Below, piece after piece: positions 33,831 through 44,898 of a stretch of 64,000 nt of DNA (positions are counted from its first letter, which is position 1; the number at the start of each line of letters is the position of its first letter). Origin of the DNA: Mycothermus thermophilus (Eukaryota > Ascomycota > Sordariomycetes > Sordariales > Chaetomiaceae); NCBI GenBank assembly GCA_011316235.1, contig QQBE01000015.1:620001-684000 (forward strand), in the 5' to 3' direction. The notes under the pieces are model-generated. The model was not told the origin of the DNA, ran no database searches, and worked only from the letters and a program-made list of their open reading frames with translations. The translations under genes and the position numbers were made by a program.

Positions 33831-35504
33831 CTATGCGAGATGAGGAGGCGGTCCGATCTTCTCCTTGCCATCCATCCACGGCCTGAGAACCTCAGGGATG
33901 GTGACCGTCTTGTCAGCCTCGTTCCAGCCGTTCTCCAGGATGGCAGCCAACACGCGAGGGACGGCCAAGGCTGTGCCGTTGACGGTCCACGGGTAGACGA
34001 GCTTGCCACTGTCGGTCAACTTGAGGCGCGTTGCCAGACGGCGCGCCTGGTAGTCAGTGCAGATGCTGGCGCTCGTGACCTCGCCCCAGCCGTCGTTGCG
34101 CTCGCGGCGCGAGGGGAAATAGGCCTCGATGTCGACCTTGCGCCAGGCCGAGGCTCCCAGGTCCGCCGTGGGCATCTCGAGCACACGGCAGTGCAGGCCC
34201 AGCGAGCCGAGGATGTCGGTTTGGAGGTCGAGCATCTCGTCAAAGATCTCCTGGGTGGCAGCGGCGTCCGGAGGGGTCCAGGCGAATAGCTCGACCTTGG
34301 TGAATTCGTGGACCCGGTACAGACCCTTGGTGTTGGAACCGCGAGCGCCGGCTTCGGCGCGGTAGCACCGGGACGAGGCGACGCGGCGGATGGGGAGCTC
34401 GGTCTCGTTAATGATGGAATCAGCCTTCATGGAGGCGAGCGGGATCTCGGCGGTGCCGGCGAGACACCACTCGGGTTTGTTGCGCGCGACGTCGTCAGCG
34501 GCCTGGGAGATGGTGTAAATCTGGGTCTCGCCGTTGTGGTCGCGCGGTTGGAAGCCGCAGGCACTGGCGATGTGAGAGTAGACCATGCTCGGCGGGCTGA
34601 CCTGCAGCCAGCCAGAGCGCGCGGCCGCGGTAAGGGCGAAGTTGATGAGGGCCTGCTCGAGCTGGGCGCCCTCGCCGATCAGGTAGTACCATCCCCAGCC
34701 TGAGGTGGTGCCGGCGGCGGCGAAGTCGAGGATTCCGAGCTCGGCGCCGACGTGTACGTGGGATCGCCAGACGCGGTCTGAGGCGGCCGGGTTGGGCTCT
34801 GGGTGGTCGTTGATGTAACTGAGGAGGCGGGGTTCGTCTCCTCGCGGGGTGGCATCACTGGTCAGGTTGGGGATGGCCAAGGCGAGGCGATGCATCTCGG
34901 CCGAAAGTTCCGTTTCGGCGTCCTCAATGGCGGCGAGTTCGGCCTTGACCTTGCGAGCCTCCTCCAGTAGCTCGTCTCGGGAGAGTTCACGCAGTTTGGC
35001 AACTTCAGGGTTGCCGTTGTCGTTGGTGGAATCTGGGTTTGCGATGAGACGACGGAACAGGTTACCGCGTTCGCGAAGACTGCGGCCCTCGTCTCGCTTG
35101 GCCCTCCACCGGGCGAAAAGGTCACTTATTCGTTCTGGGTATGCTGCCGCGGCATGGTAGTTGCGGTCACGACAGTTCTGAGCATAGAGCTCGGCGTTCT
35201 GGCGGATATGCTTGAGGTCGAGGACTGCTTTTGGGGCAGTGGTTGGGACGCGGACGGTGTTGGGCTGCTGGTGTTCATCCGATATCACGGGCTTTTGATC
35301 TTGGCCTTGGTCCTGGTCTTGGGAACGAAAAGATGTGGTATGGAATAAGGAGGACGGGGGTGGACATGGTGAGGAGCGTGGTGTTGGTGAATTGAGTTGA
35401 TGGCGGGGTGATGGTGAGAAAAGAAAAGTTGGACGTTGAGCCAAGCTCCGGAAACATGGCAAGCAGTAAAAAGGCCTGCCGGCCCTGGATACCGGCGGCC
35501 TCAT
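33831..35504 (-). CDS. Seryl-tRNA synthetase, mitochondrial
   Basis: Class II synthetase charging mitochondrial tRNA-Ser. Single exon of 557 residues starting at ATG 35504. The first 70 or so residues are rich in Arg, Ser and Pro with few acids (MRPPVSRAGRPFYCLPCFRSL), a mitochondrial presequence. A coiled-coil tRNA-binding arm follows (about 95-210), which begins AVLDLKHIRQNAELYAQNC. The catalytic core has motif 2 near RCYRAEAGARGSNTKGLYRVHEF and motif 3 near NGTALAVPRVLAAILEN, with the serine-pocket stretch GTAEIPLASM. The acceptor-arm half is diverged from the cytosolic enzyme, as is usual for fungal organellar SerRS (yeast Dia4). It converges on the coiled-coil gene 433 bp away. Confidence 0.93.
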   Translation of the reverse strand: MRPPVSRAGRPFYCLPCFRSLAQRPTFLFSPSPRHQLNSPTPRSSPCPPPSSLFHTTSFRSQDQDQGQDQKPVISDEHQQPNTVRVPTTAPKAVLDLKHIRQNAELYAQNCRDRNYHAAAAYPERISDLFARWRAKRDEGRSLRERGNLFRRLIANPDSTNDNGNPEVAKLRELSRDELLEEARKVKAELAAIEDAETELSAEMHRLALAIPNLTSDATPRGDEPRLLSYINDHPEPNPAASDRVWRSHVHVGAELGILDFAAAGTTSGWGWYYLIGEGAQLEQALINFALTAAARSGWLQVSPPSMVYSHIASACGFQPRDHNGETQIYTISQAADDVARNKPEWCLAGTAEIPLASMKADSIINETELPIRRVASSRCYRAEAGARGSNTKGLYRVHEFTKVELFAWTPPDAAATQEIFDEMLDLQTDILGSLGLHCRVLEMPTADLGASAWRKVDIEAYFPSRRERNDGWGEVTSASICTDYQARRLATRLKLTDSGKLVYPWTVNGTALAVPRVLAAILENGWNEADKTVTIPEVLRPWMDGKEKIGPPPHLA

Positions 35505-35903
35505 CCCTGCAATTGGGACTCTATGGACTCAATATAATCAACCAGAAACGGGCGAACTCAACAAGACACTGAGAGATGAGGACTGTCACTGCGACAAGAT
35601 GAAAGCTCACAATGGCATGAGGTCAAGATGGTGGGGCTCAGCACGATGCCAAGGCCAAGATTTCCCGGGAGCTATGACCACTGCACCACTACAAGTATGT
35701 CTTGGCAGAGGACAGGGCCATACTTAAGGGAGCACAGGGGATTTCTGCGATAACAACAAAAAGAAAATCACGGATCCTCAGGACCATGGAGGTTGAGCAG
35801 AGGACAAGCCAGTGGGTCATGAGAAACCCAATATCTGGCAATCCCCCTCCCAGCTTTCTACCAGGTCGGTTGTGGTTGTGAAGACTGTCCGGAAGGTAAG
35901 CTC
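35505..35903. other. Region upstream of the mitochondrial SerRS gene
   Basis: About 400 bp, presumably the SerRS promoter followed by the edge of a decayed region. No gene recognised. Confidence 0.45.
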
Positions 35904-36421
35904 TTGTCACAATTTCTGGCGCATCAGGCCTTCTTGCTCGGGAGCATACCAATTATTCGCAGACCAGGTCTCAGCCTCATCATTTCCATCTGCCTGCCGG
36001 ACCTCGCGATCCACAAGAGTATAACAATACTCACCGCAGGCGCCGTCGGAACGTGCACTAGCCAGTTTAAATGGCTGCACTACCGGAAGAGGCCTCGGAA
36101 GTTGCAAGATATGGATGACATCGATGAGGCGAGTCGTGGGCCAGTGGGTTCGGCATGGCTCTTGTTCACACGAATGCCATCCCTCAGGTAGTGACCTGGG
36201 GAGCCATTTTCACCATTATTTCCCAGGGTTACGGTACTGTGATCCAGCAGATAGTCGAGCTGGTTCCTCGGGATGTCTTTATCGACGACCCTACAGCCAT
36301 CCTCGGCCTGAACCATTCCTATACCGGCTCTTCTCGTGTGTGGCTGACAGACAGGTGGAATAACACCATAGGTAGGTACAGAGTACATGTCTCCCAGTGG
36401 TGTAGAGGACCTGCTCTCTAA
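35904..36421 (+). pseudogene. Broken DUF3176-like gene fragment
   Basis: The frame ending at 36191 encodes QFKWLHYRKRPRKLQ, then DMDDIDEASRGPVGSAWLL. This is the signature of fungal DUF3176 membrane proteins: a QLKWLWF segment after two membrane spans, then FDEASRGPWGSLKLL. The expected next element, a membrane segment ending in a QQ pair, appears in a different frame (36155-36421) as VTWGAIFTIISQGYGTVIQQIVEL. Only a remnant of the upstream membrane region is visible (about 35960-36060), and the long extracellular C-terminal part is missing. The shift lies near 36160-36190, within a few codons. There is no start codon in context. Function of the family is unknown; this copy looks dead. Confidence 0.65.
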
Positions 36422-36571
36422 CGTCCTTTGGTGGCGGTTACAGCCGATGCGAGTATGCAGGGTGCTATATACAGAGGCTTGTTCAATCTTCCACCAGCGC
36501 CCGTCCTGAAATCTTGTCTCGTCTCTGGACTCCCTGTCTAGGGCCCAAGGAGTTGTCCATAGACATCATAT

Positions 36572-36956
36572 TGATCTGGGGAAAAGTGCTCAGACCACGG
36601 ATCTGACCTGCCCTACCCCTATATTAGCCTCAGGCATCCAGGCAACACACAGATCTATCACGTATATATAGAGCCTCTTCCTCAGCTATTCGGCTCGAAG
36701 GCATTCTTCAACCTTCTACAACATAATACAGAATGTACAATACTATATATATTTTTCTTTCTTTCCTTCCTTTCTTTCCTTTCTTTCTTTTCTTTCTTTC
36801 TTTCTTTCCTTTCTTTCTTTCTTTCTTTCCTTTCTTTCTTTCTTTCTTTCCTTTCTTTTTCTTTCTTTCTTTCCCGAGGTCTCGGGAACCCTCTGAGGGA
36901 TGGAGCCTGCCTGTCTCGGAGCGTGTTGAGCGAGCAGGGGGCTCCGCCCCAGATCA
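36572..36956 (+). mobile_element. Solo-LTR-like insertion (385 bp) with ATAT target duplication
   Basis: The element begins TGATCTGGGG and ends CCCCAGATCA, perfect 10-bp inverted ends with the TG...CA termini of an LTR. ATAT flanks it on both sides (36568-36571 and 36957-36960), whereas the uninterrupted repeat at 50.29 kb has a single ATAT. Inside there is a TATATATA box near 36664 followed by a TTCTTCAACCTTCTACAACA stretch like an LTR transcription start, and a CTTT-rich microsatellite (about 36753-36871). No internal coding region, hence solo LTR. With a TA target site and 11-bp ends it could instead be read as a MITE. Confidence 0.7.
36753..36871 (+). repeat. CTTT microsatellite
   Basis: About 119 bp of imperfect tetranucleotide CTTT units with occasional extra C or T, inside the LTR-like element. 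The open frames that cross it on both strands are artefacts of the repeat. Confidence 0.95.
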
Positions 36957-37035
36957 ATATCCGCGGACCTTCTGTCTGTGAACGCCCTGTCCACAGACCT
37001 GCGTAGCCCGAGGATTTGTTTTTTTCTTTTTCTTT

Positions 37036-37984
37036 ACCTATCCATTACGGCCCAGTTACAAAGAACCCCTGATGTGATGAACTCAAGAAAACTACGAGTA
37101 ATCCAGTACATTCATCGTAAGATGAGAACGGTGTAAGGTACGGAGGAATATTACCAGGAGGGATAAAAAAGATCGACAAGAATGTATGTACCGAGGAAGA
37201 CAAAAGAGATACGAAAGCCCGCCATAAAGCAGGGACGGAGAGACAACCTATAGGAAGAAGAGATCAAATCGGCGGCGAGTGTGGCATAGAGAAGAGGACA
37301 CAATGGCAACAAGACTTGGCCAACGGCAGCTTTTCTCTGATCCCGTTTGTCAAACCGGATCTAGCGACAGATGAGAGGTTTTGCGGTGTACATGCATACA
37401 TGGCTGTCCGCCATACTGCATGACTTGCCGTGTCGTCCAGATACAGAGCACGGAGTACTCCGGATGCACCTCACATACTACCGAATGTGCCCCAAGCAGA
37501 TGGAACCTCGCCCACACCACCTCTTCAGTGGACAAGAAATTGGACACGTACACATACATACTCGTACACCGGAATCATCGACAGGGGAAGTGCAGCTTCT
37601 ATAGCCCTATGCTGAGGCCTCGTGCTTCTCTTGCTTCCGCTCGCTCGTGACAGGTCAAGACGTCATCCGACCTTGGGGGTGGTTGTTGCAGGAAACCAAT
37701 CGCCGGCCAAGGCCCACCTCACATGCTTCGGGCCTAGCCGTTTTCGGCTTAGCGCATCCCCTTTGCCAGCGACCGACAGTCGAGCGGCCGACGACGGGCA
37801 AGTTGCGCCCCGTGTCACAAGCACAAGACAAGGACACCATCTAAAATTGCGCCCTGCATTCACAGGTGCTCTCCCGGGACATGTTTGCCGCTTACACAGG
37901 AACACCACAATTGCTTACGCCTCTTTTCCTTTCGGCATCGCTTCTCCAAACCATCGCCGCATCAAGCCAACAGGCGCCCACGCC
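37036..37984. other. Intergenic region before SEY1
   Basis: About 950 bp. No gene supported. It contains the SEY1 promoter; the final 400 bases are richer in C and A. Confidence 0.5.
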
Positions 37985-40745
37985 ATGAACGGCCATTTCG
38001 CGGCAGTCGGCGACGGGCCGGCTTCGAAGAAATACGAGCACGGCATCCAGATCATCGACGAAGACAAAGCCTTTACGTTGGTGTTCCCCCCTGACTGCGT
38101 CTTCCAGACTGCCTTTCGACATTTTTCAGGAGCCCGCTCAGCTAACGCATTGCCGCCAATGCCTCCAGAAAGAATCTCAATGACTATCTCACCGAAAGCC
38201 ACGTTGCCGAAGCCGGCTTCAACTACCACCTGATCTCCGTCTTCGGCTCCCAGTCCACCGGCAAGTCCACCTTGCTCAACCACCTCTTCAAGACCGACTT
38301 CGATGTCATGTCCGAGACTGCCCGCCGCCAGACAACAAAGGGAATATGGATGGCCAAGAACAAACGCGAAGGCGACGGCACCAAGATGGCCGACAACATC
38401 CTGGTGATGGACGTCGAGGGTACAGATGGACGTGAGCGTGGTGAGGACCAGGACTTCGAGCGCAAGAGCGCCCTCTTCGCCCTGGCAACCAGCGAGGTCT
38501 TGATTGTCAACATCTGGGAGCATCAGGTTGGTTTGTATCAGGGCGCCAACATGGGCCTGCTCAAGACCGTTTTCGAGGTCAACTTGCAGCTGTTCCTGAA
38601 GGACAGACAGTAAGACTTTGCCACTTGGAGCCGAACTGTCTGCGCCGATACTAACGCCCCGCCAGATCCCAGACGAGGTCTCTTCTCTTCTTTGTCATCC
38701 GCGATCACATCGGCAACACACCCCTGGCCAACCTGCGCGACACCCTTATCCAGGACCTGACCCGCATCTGGTCCACCATCGCCAAGCCCAGCGGTCTTGA
38801 GAATTCCAAGATTGAAGACTACTTCGACTTTGCTTTCGCCGCCCTTCCGCACAAGATCCTCCAGCCAGACAGGTTCCTGGAAGAGGTTGACAAGCTCAGC
38901 AAGCGGTTTACAGCTGGCCATCGCTCCTCCAAGGACCAGGAGTTTGAGGGTGGAGTCTTCTTGCCCGAGTACCACAGGCGCATTCCCGCCGATGGCCTCT
39001 CCGTTTACGCCGAGGGCATCTGGGACCAGATCGTCAACAACAAGGACCTTGACTTGCCAACTCAACAGGAACTCCTCGCGCAGTTCCGCTGCGACGAGAT
39101 CTCGCGCGAAGTGCTCGTGGGCTTCGACTCAGTCATTACTCCCCTTGAAGAGCAGCAGGCCGAGGCTACCCGCATGGGCAAGCTGATTGTGCTCCCCGAC
39201 CTCGGCGCCACCGGCTCGGGCGCCCGAGAGAAGTGCGTCAAGACTTTCGAGACCCAGGCCAGCCGCTACCACAAGGGTGTGTACACGGTTAAGCGTGGTG
39301 AGCTCGAGACCAAGATCGATGCCCGCCTCAAGGCGCTGTACCAAACGCAGCTGTCCGCGGCGCACAAGACGGGTGTCGCTTCCTTCAGCGAAGCAGTAAC
39401 CAATGCTGTCAAGGCGGGCCAGAAGGCGGGTGGCACGTACGAATTTGCCGACATTGTGGACAAGCAGAAGAAGAAGTCGCTCGAGGTGTTCAAGAAGGAG
39501 GCGCAGAGTCTGCTGATTCCTGGTGTCGCGTGGACCAACTTCAAGCCGCAGTATCGTCTTTTCGAGAAGGAGCTCGACGAAGTCAGTGCGCGCCTGCGCA
39601 AGGAAGAGATGCGTCGTCTGGCTATCCGCGTTGAGCGCTGGGTCAAATCCCGCCTGGGTGATGCTGTCGGTATCGAATTTAACAAGCTGGGTTCTGGTAG
39701 GGCGGGGTCCGGCGCTCCTGAGACCGGGGACAAGCCCGTGTCGGAGAAAGACCTTTGGGATCGAGTATGGAGCGTGTTTGTCGGCATCGTGCGCGAGGCT
39801 GAGACGCGCTTCTCGGACCGGGCAAAGAGCTTTGAAGCGAGTCCCGAGGAGGTCGAGGTCGGTCTCTGGCGGTTGCGGCGCAAGAGCTGGGTGGCGCTCC
39901 GCGAGAAGATCGAGGAAGAGATGATGGAGAGCAACATCTTGATGAAGCTGCGCGAGAACTTTGAAGACAAATTCCGCTATGACGACGAGGGCGTGCCGCG
40001 TATCTGGCGGCCAACTGACGACATTGAGGGCGTCTACACGCGCGCTCGCGAGTCCACACTGAGCCTGATTCCGCTGCTATCCAAGTTCCGGCTCTCCGAG
40101 ACCCACGCTCCGCCCGACCTTCCAAGCTTCATAGGGACGCAGCCTCCAGGCGTGGAGCCTGAAGACGAGGAGGACCTCGTGCCTATTGGTGGCGTCGACG
40201 AGGAGGAGGGCAAGAGTCTTGAGGAGGAGGTGACGGTCCTCGGCGAGAGCAAGCGGCAGGACCTGGTGGTCCGGTTCAAGAAGATGGCCGATGGCGTGTA
40301 CGTCGAGGCCAAGCGGGGCGCCATTGGCGGTATTACCCAGGTGCCGCTGTACTTTTACGTGGTGCTTCTTCTGTTGGGATGGAACGAGATTCTCATGGGT
40401 AAGTGTGATTCCTCAGTGGAAAGGTGCGTGCCCAATGGCTAACGTGGACGTTCAGTTCTCCGAAACCCCATCCTCTTCATGCTCCTTCTTATCATGGGCG
40501 GCGCCACCTATGTCGCCTACACTCTCAACCTGCTTGGTCCCATGATGCAGATGGCCAACGCGGCGTCGAACCAGGCCGTTGAGATCGGCAAGGAGAAGCT
40601 GCGTGAGTTTTTGGAGAACAATCAGACGGTGAGGCAGGCGATTGCCATGCCTGCTAAGCAGCAGCATGGCAACGGTATCAACTTGGACCGGTTGGACAGC
40701 AAGGGCAAGAAGGTGTCACACGACGAGGACAGTGATGATTTCTAG
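37985..40745 (+). CDS. SEY1: SEY1, atlastin-like ER membrane fusion GTPase
   Basis: Dynamin-related GTPase of the RHD3/Sey1 family that fuses ER tubules. Four exons, 37985-38076, 38169-38609, 38666-40398, 40456-40745, give 851 residues, the normal fungal length. Walker A is GSQSTGKS (57-64), the G3 motif is DVEGTDGRE, and the guanine-specificity motif is FVIRDH. A long helical bundle follows, and near the C-terminus two closely spaced membrane spans (PLYFYVVLLLLGW and LFMLLLIMGGATYV) form the ER hairpin. The third intron lies between them. The amphipathic tail ends in an acidic DEDSDDF. The first intron uses an unusual GTTGGT donor but has a GCTAAC branch and joins exons in phase. It converges on the RNase H2 gene. 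Confidence 0.96.
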
Positions 40746-41016
40746 ACATGTATGACTGGGACTGGCGTGTAATGAGTTGGTGTACGGGGTTTGTTTTTTC
40801 TTTTTCACGGCTGTGTTATTCTGTAGTCCTCACGGAGTGAAAAGCGCCAGTCATGCTGTCGCTAGAAGTTAGGATAGGTAGTTATGATAAACAGTAGACT
40901 TTATGTTCCTAGAGCCATTCTTCCCGATGTCCACTTCCTGATGTCCCAAACGCCAGTGATGACCCCGAAAAGAAAATCTCATAACTTTATCCAACCCGAC
41001 AAATACAAAACATCTA
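40746..41016. other. Convergent intergenic region SEY1/RNase H2
   Basis: 271 bp between two converging genes, presumably both 3' UTRs. Confidence 0.6.
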
Positions 41017-42111
41017 TCAAAATGCCTCCAGCCCCGCTGGCGTGCCAAACCAGGCCCCAAGCTCGTCAGTTTGCTCCCCCTGGCTCTTGGCGGTGGTGAA
41101 AAAGTCGGTCACCCGATGCGTATCCGGATCCTCTTCAACAGGCCAGTCGACCTTAACGCCGCCTCCCTTAGCTGGGGGCCCTTCCAGCATGTCTTTGGCG
41201 GTGCCCCAGCTCATTCTGCATTCAGGACCCCAGCCGAAAACGGGGTGCATATTGCTCCTGAGCCAGGAGACGCATCTGCCGTCGGAAGGGTAGCCCGACC
41301 CCCAAGCCATGTTTTCCTCTTCTTGCATCTGCTCTTGCCCCTCGTTTTGCTCATCGCTCTCTTTTGTCTGGCTTTGCGCCGCGCGCCCCCGCGCCCTCCA
41401 TAGCACCTCAAGAGCCGCATCTCTGGTCACCTTTGCGCACACACTTGCCGCGCTCACGCACGGGTACAAGCTATCCGCCTTCTTGGCGACCGTCACCTTC
41501 TGCACTGTGGGGAAAACCCGCTCCAATTTCGCCTGGTAGGCCGCCGGAGGGCCGACGGTGTCGACATAAATCTCCTGCACGTTCACACCACGCGCAATGG
41601 CCCCCTCAATCAACGCTATGGTAGCGTCCATGGCCTGCGCATTGAGGTTGTATGCCGTGGTGGCGCGCGAGCGGAGCATGCCGGCGCTGATGTCGCGCGC
41701 CGAAAGGGCGGTGATGGCCCACCCGCACGAGTCGTGCAGGTCGCTGCCGGGCGTGCAGAGGGTCTGCATCAGGGAGGAGCGCACGGCGGGAGTGAGGACT
41801 TTGCTGTCGTCGAAGTGGTGGGTGGTGCGGAGTAAGGGGTCGGAGAGCGGGAGGGGGAGGTAGAACACGCCGTAGACCATAGGGCCTAGGACGGGGCCGC
41901 GGCCGGCTTCGTCGACGCCGAGGACGCATGGGGGCCCCGTGGATGAGCCGTCGGCCGGGAGGAGGGAGGATGGTACGGGAGAGAAGTGAGTGTAGGAATC
42001 GCCGGCCAGGAGGGAGGACTCGTGGATGGAGGGAGGGATGAAGGTAGTAGAGGTTGACTCGAGGGTCATTTCCTCGTCGGGTTGTTGAGTGTCGTCCATG
42101 GCTTGTGACAT
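41017..42111 (-). CDS. RNH201: Ribonuclease H2 subunit A
   Basis: Catalytic subunit of RNase H2, which removes ribonucleotides and RNA from DNA in the nucleus. I use the ATG at 42111 (MSQAMDDTQQ), giving 364 residues; the open frame extends 35 codons further upstream only through a TTG. The type 2 RNase H signature is GVDEAGRGPVLGPMVYG, which carries the first catalytic Asp and Glu (DE) and the GRG ribonucleotide-recognition motif. The next acidic residues are D in FDDSKVL and D in IYVDTVGPP. SVCAKVTRD and WGSGYPSD complete the conserved core. A Gln/Glu-rich insert (about residues 255-280) is typical of filamentous fungi. No intron. The tail GAWFGTPAGLEAF is probably involved in binding the other subunits. 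Confidence 0.95.
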   Translation of the reverse strand: MSQAMDDTQQPDEEMTLESTSTTFIPPSIHESSLLAGDSYTHFSPVPSSLLPADGSSTGPPCVLGVDEAGRGPVLGPMVYGVFYLPLPLSDPLLRTTHHFDDSKVLTPAVRSSLMQTLCTPGSDLHDSCGWAITALSARDISAGMLRSRATTAYNLNAQAMDATIALIEGAIARGVNVQEIYVDTVGPPAAYQAKLERVFPTVQKVTVAKKADSLYPCVSAASVCAKVTRDAALEVLWRARGRAAQSQTKESDEQNEGQEQMQEEENMAWGSGYPSDGRCVSWLRSNMHPVFGWGPECRMSWGTAKDMLEGPPAKGGGVKVDWPVEEDPDTHRVTDFFTTAKSQGEQTDELGAWFGTPAGLEAF

Positions 42112-42707
42112 TGTGCCGAAGGAGGAGGAATAACGAACGGTATGGAGATATAACGGAATCAGACCAAGTGTTCTGTTTAAATGAAGCCTCAATGGACTGA
42201 GAACCGTCTTGCCCAATGTCTCCTAGCTGTTTAATGGCCGTAAGATGTTAAAGATGTAAGAACCGGTTCTTGAAGGCAAAAAGACCACAGCAAGGCGTCG
42301 ACCAGAGATGTTGGAGGGGCCGAGCTCCTGGATCGCCCCGACGCGTGCCCGAAACCGAGACGCGTCGTGAATGCAGCCAATCATGCCCCCACATTGGTCG
42401 CAAAAAGTGGGGCCTGCCTTTTGCAACAGCCAAATCCGCAAAGAAGCGACGCAACATCCAAGACACAACGCGACTTTCTCAGTCCCGTTCACCGTGTGAA
42501 GCCCCTACGCCCTGGGAGCGTAAACAACCCACTCTTTGTCCCAAACCCCCCTTTGTCCCAACTCCCGTCCTCCGGTCACGCCGCATCCCAGTGATACCCC
42601 GCGGCAAGATCGGCCCTGCATTTTTGGCCTCCTTTTGTTCATATTGGTGCCTTCCGTCGCATTCCGGTCGCGATCTCTCCGTCCCAGCAGCAACACCACC
42701 ATCAGCC
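42112..42707. promoter_or_regulatory. Divergent promoter region RNase H2 / CENP-C
   Basis: About 600 bp separate the starts of two divergently transcribed chromosome-maintenance genes. The CENP-C side is C-rich on the plus strand. No coding gene is supported here. Confidence 0.5.
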
Positions 42708-44898
42708 ATGGCGCCCCGACCGTCGATGGCGCGTCGAAGTATCGCGCCCCATGGAGAGCACATTTACCAGTTCGGCGTTGTGGGGAGGAAAACTGGCGTC
42801 ACCGTCCCCGACTCGGGCGTGCGCGACGAGCATGGCATGGAGCCTCTCGACAACCTCTTTTCGTCCCCGTCAAAATCCGACCATGATCAAGAGGAGGAAG
42901 TTTCGGTTGAGTCCAATAGCGGCGATGAGGCTATGGATATCACAGCAAGTATGGCGCCCAACGTTTTGCGCAACCAGATATGATGCGGCTAGTGCTGACC
43001 TTGACCAGCTTCGGGGTTCGGTCCCCAGACGCTGATTAATGGCCACCCGTCTAGGTTCCCGGTGCCATCTGCGCAGAATGCCAAGTCGCCTTCCAAGTCT
43101 CTCCTTAACTCGCCCGCTCAACGAAATCGTCTCATTCGGAACCCCTCGTCGCCTGCGCGCGGCTCCGTCGTTAGAGACGACGATTTACCGCGATCCCAGC
43201 CGACAATAAGCCAAAACACCACCAAGCGCAAGCTCGATTTTGGGAGCGTCGCGAACGGCGGTCCTCACTCCCTCTCTCAACCTGCGCGGACGGACCACTA
43301 TGGCACGGCTAAGGGCCTCGGCGGTGGCAACAGCTTGCCCTCATGGCAGGAGGATGAAGAGGCGAACGGGGTGGATAGCGAGGATGATTATGCAGCTGTC
43401 GACGAGGAGGTTAATAACTTCATTGATGAATCCATGGCCATGCTGCAAGACGGCGCCGACGAACCCCAACAAGAGGCAGAAGAGGAGGAGCCACCTGCAC
43501 CTGCTGCGACAAAACGGCCCGGCCGACAGCCTAAGCAAAGTTCTGCGCTAGCAAAGTCTGCTGCTACCAAATCGAAGCCTACCAAAGCTGCCCCTGAGCC
43601 GGAGGAGGAGGAGGAGGACGAGGACGAGGACGAGGAACCGGCACCTCAAACACAAAAAGCCGGCCTAGGTAGACGGGGGCGACCGCCGAAGGCCGCAGCA
43701 CCAGCGCCGCAACAACCCGCGCCTCGCGCATCCAAGAAACGACGGTCTCTCGACGAAGAGGAGGCTTCTGCTGCCAAGAAGCCAGCACCCGCGCCCCAAT
43801 CCAAACGTCAGCGCACGGAAAAGGAAAAGCCGGTTCCCACGAAGCCAAGCGCAGCAAGCAGAAAGGCTGCTGAACCCGATGCTGGCCCAGCAGCGCCAAA
43901 AGCACGCGGGCGCAAAGCCAAAGAAGCTGTTGACCCAGACGTGTCGCAGGTGGCAGTGGCGCCGCGTCCGCCGTTGCCTAAGTCGCGCGGCCTCCTCATC
44001 AACCGCCGCGAGGTGCCTGGCGACTCGGGCATGCTCCGCACCCGCTCCGGCCGTACCTCATTCCGCCCGCTCGCCTTCTGGCGCAACGAGCGCGTCGAGT
44101 TCGAAAAGGATGAGGCCGAGGATATTCTTGCCGGTCGCAAACACAAGGGCCGGTTCGTCCTGCCGAGCGTCAAAGAGGTGGTGCGCGTCGAGGAGCCCGA
44201 GCCTGAACCCAAGCACAAGTCGCGCAGAGGTGGTGCCAGCAAGAAACGCGGGAAGTCAAGAAGGAGGAGCAGCGGGTATGAAGAAGACGACGACGACGAT
44301 GGGCCTGTTGAAGCCTGGGAACTCGACCCCGGCACCGTTACGGGCGAGGTTGTGGTCTGGCAACCCGAGTACGAGTATGCGCCTCCGGCGCCCAACGACC
44401 TCGTCAGCGTCATGGATAAGCAGTTGGCCATCAGTGGTGCTGCTATCAAGACTACGGAGGTGGTTGGCGGGGAGTTCCGCTACGCAAAGGTTTTCAGCGA
44501 AGGCTTCATCGGCGCGGGTGTTGTTGATCTACCACCCGGAGCCGTTAAGCGCCTCAAGAACTCACGCAAGGTCTTCATGATCTTTTTCGTGCACGTCGGC
44601 CGTGTGCTGGTGACCGTTCAGGAGACGAGTTTCCGCATTGGCAAGGGCGGCATTTTCATTGTACCACGGTGTAAGTTTGACGTCTTCCTTGTTCAGAGGA
44701 CGACTCTTTTTGCTAACATATAAACTAGACAATGAGTACACGATCCAGAACGACTATGACAAGGGCGCTCGTATCTTCTTCGCCCAAGGGCAGGAAGTGG
44801 CAGCAGCTCCGCCCCCGGAGCCGGCGCCAGCTGAAGGGGAGGATGCCGATGAGGAGGTTGAGGTTAGCGAAGAGGAGGGAGGGAGCGGACAGGAGTAA
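42708..44898 (+). CDS. CENP-C / Mif2 inner kinetochore protein
   Basis: CENP-C binds CENP-A nucleosomes and builds the inner kinetochore. Three exons, 42708-42948, 43009-44670, 44729-44898, give 690 residues. The N-terminus (RRSIAPHGEHIYQFGVVGRKTG) is the fungal Mif2 N-terminal block. A long, Lys/Ala/Pro-rich and acidic middle with AT-hook-like GRP motifs (GRRGRPPK) precedes the CENP-C signature at about residue 423-445: RTRSGRTSFRPLAFWRNERV. The C-terminus (about 530-655) is the cupin dimerisation domain (GFIGAGVVDLPPGAVK, VTVQETSFRIGKGGIFIVPR), interrupted by the last intron right after VPR, and continues YNEYTIQNDYDKGARIFF. The acidic tail is ordinary for the family. The branch point GCTAAC of intron 2 is at 44712. 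Confidence 0.95.

Larger units (their letters stand above)
36500..37035 (-). repeat. Dispersed repeat, copy A (interrupted)
   Basis: Two blocks, 36500-36571 and 36957-37035, together match the reverse complement of copy B at about 50218-50370. Shared landmarks are GTCTATGGACAACTCCTTGG, CCCTAGACAGGGAGTCC and CCTCGGGCTAC. The blocks are separated in copy A by the LTR-like element at 36572-36956, which is absent in copy B. Confidence 0.8.

Noticed and set aside
36682..36994. Lys/Glu-Arg or Phe/Leu-Ser-rich frames across the CTTT tract
   Set aside because: Translation of a microsatellite in any frame gives an open frame; no gene evidence.
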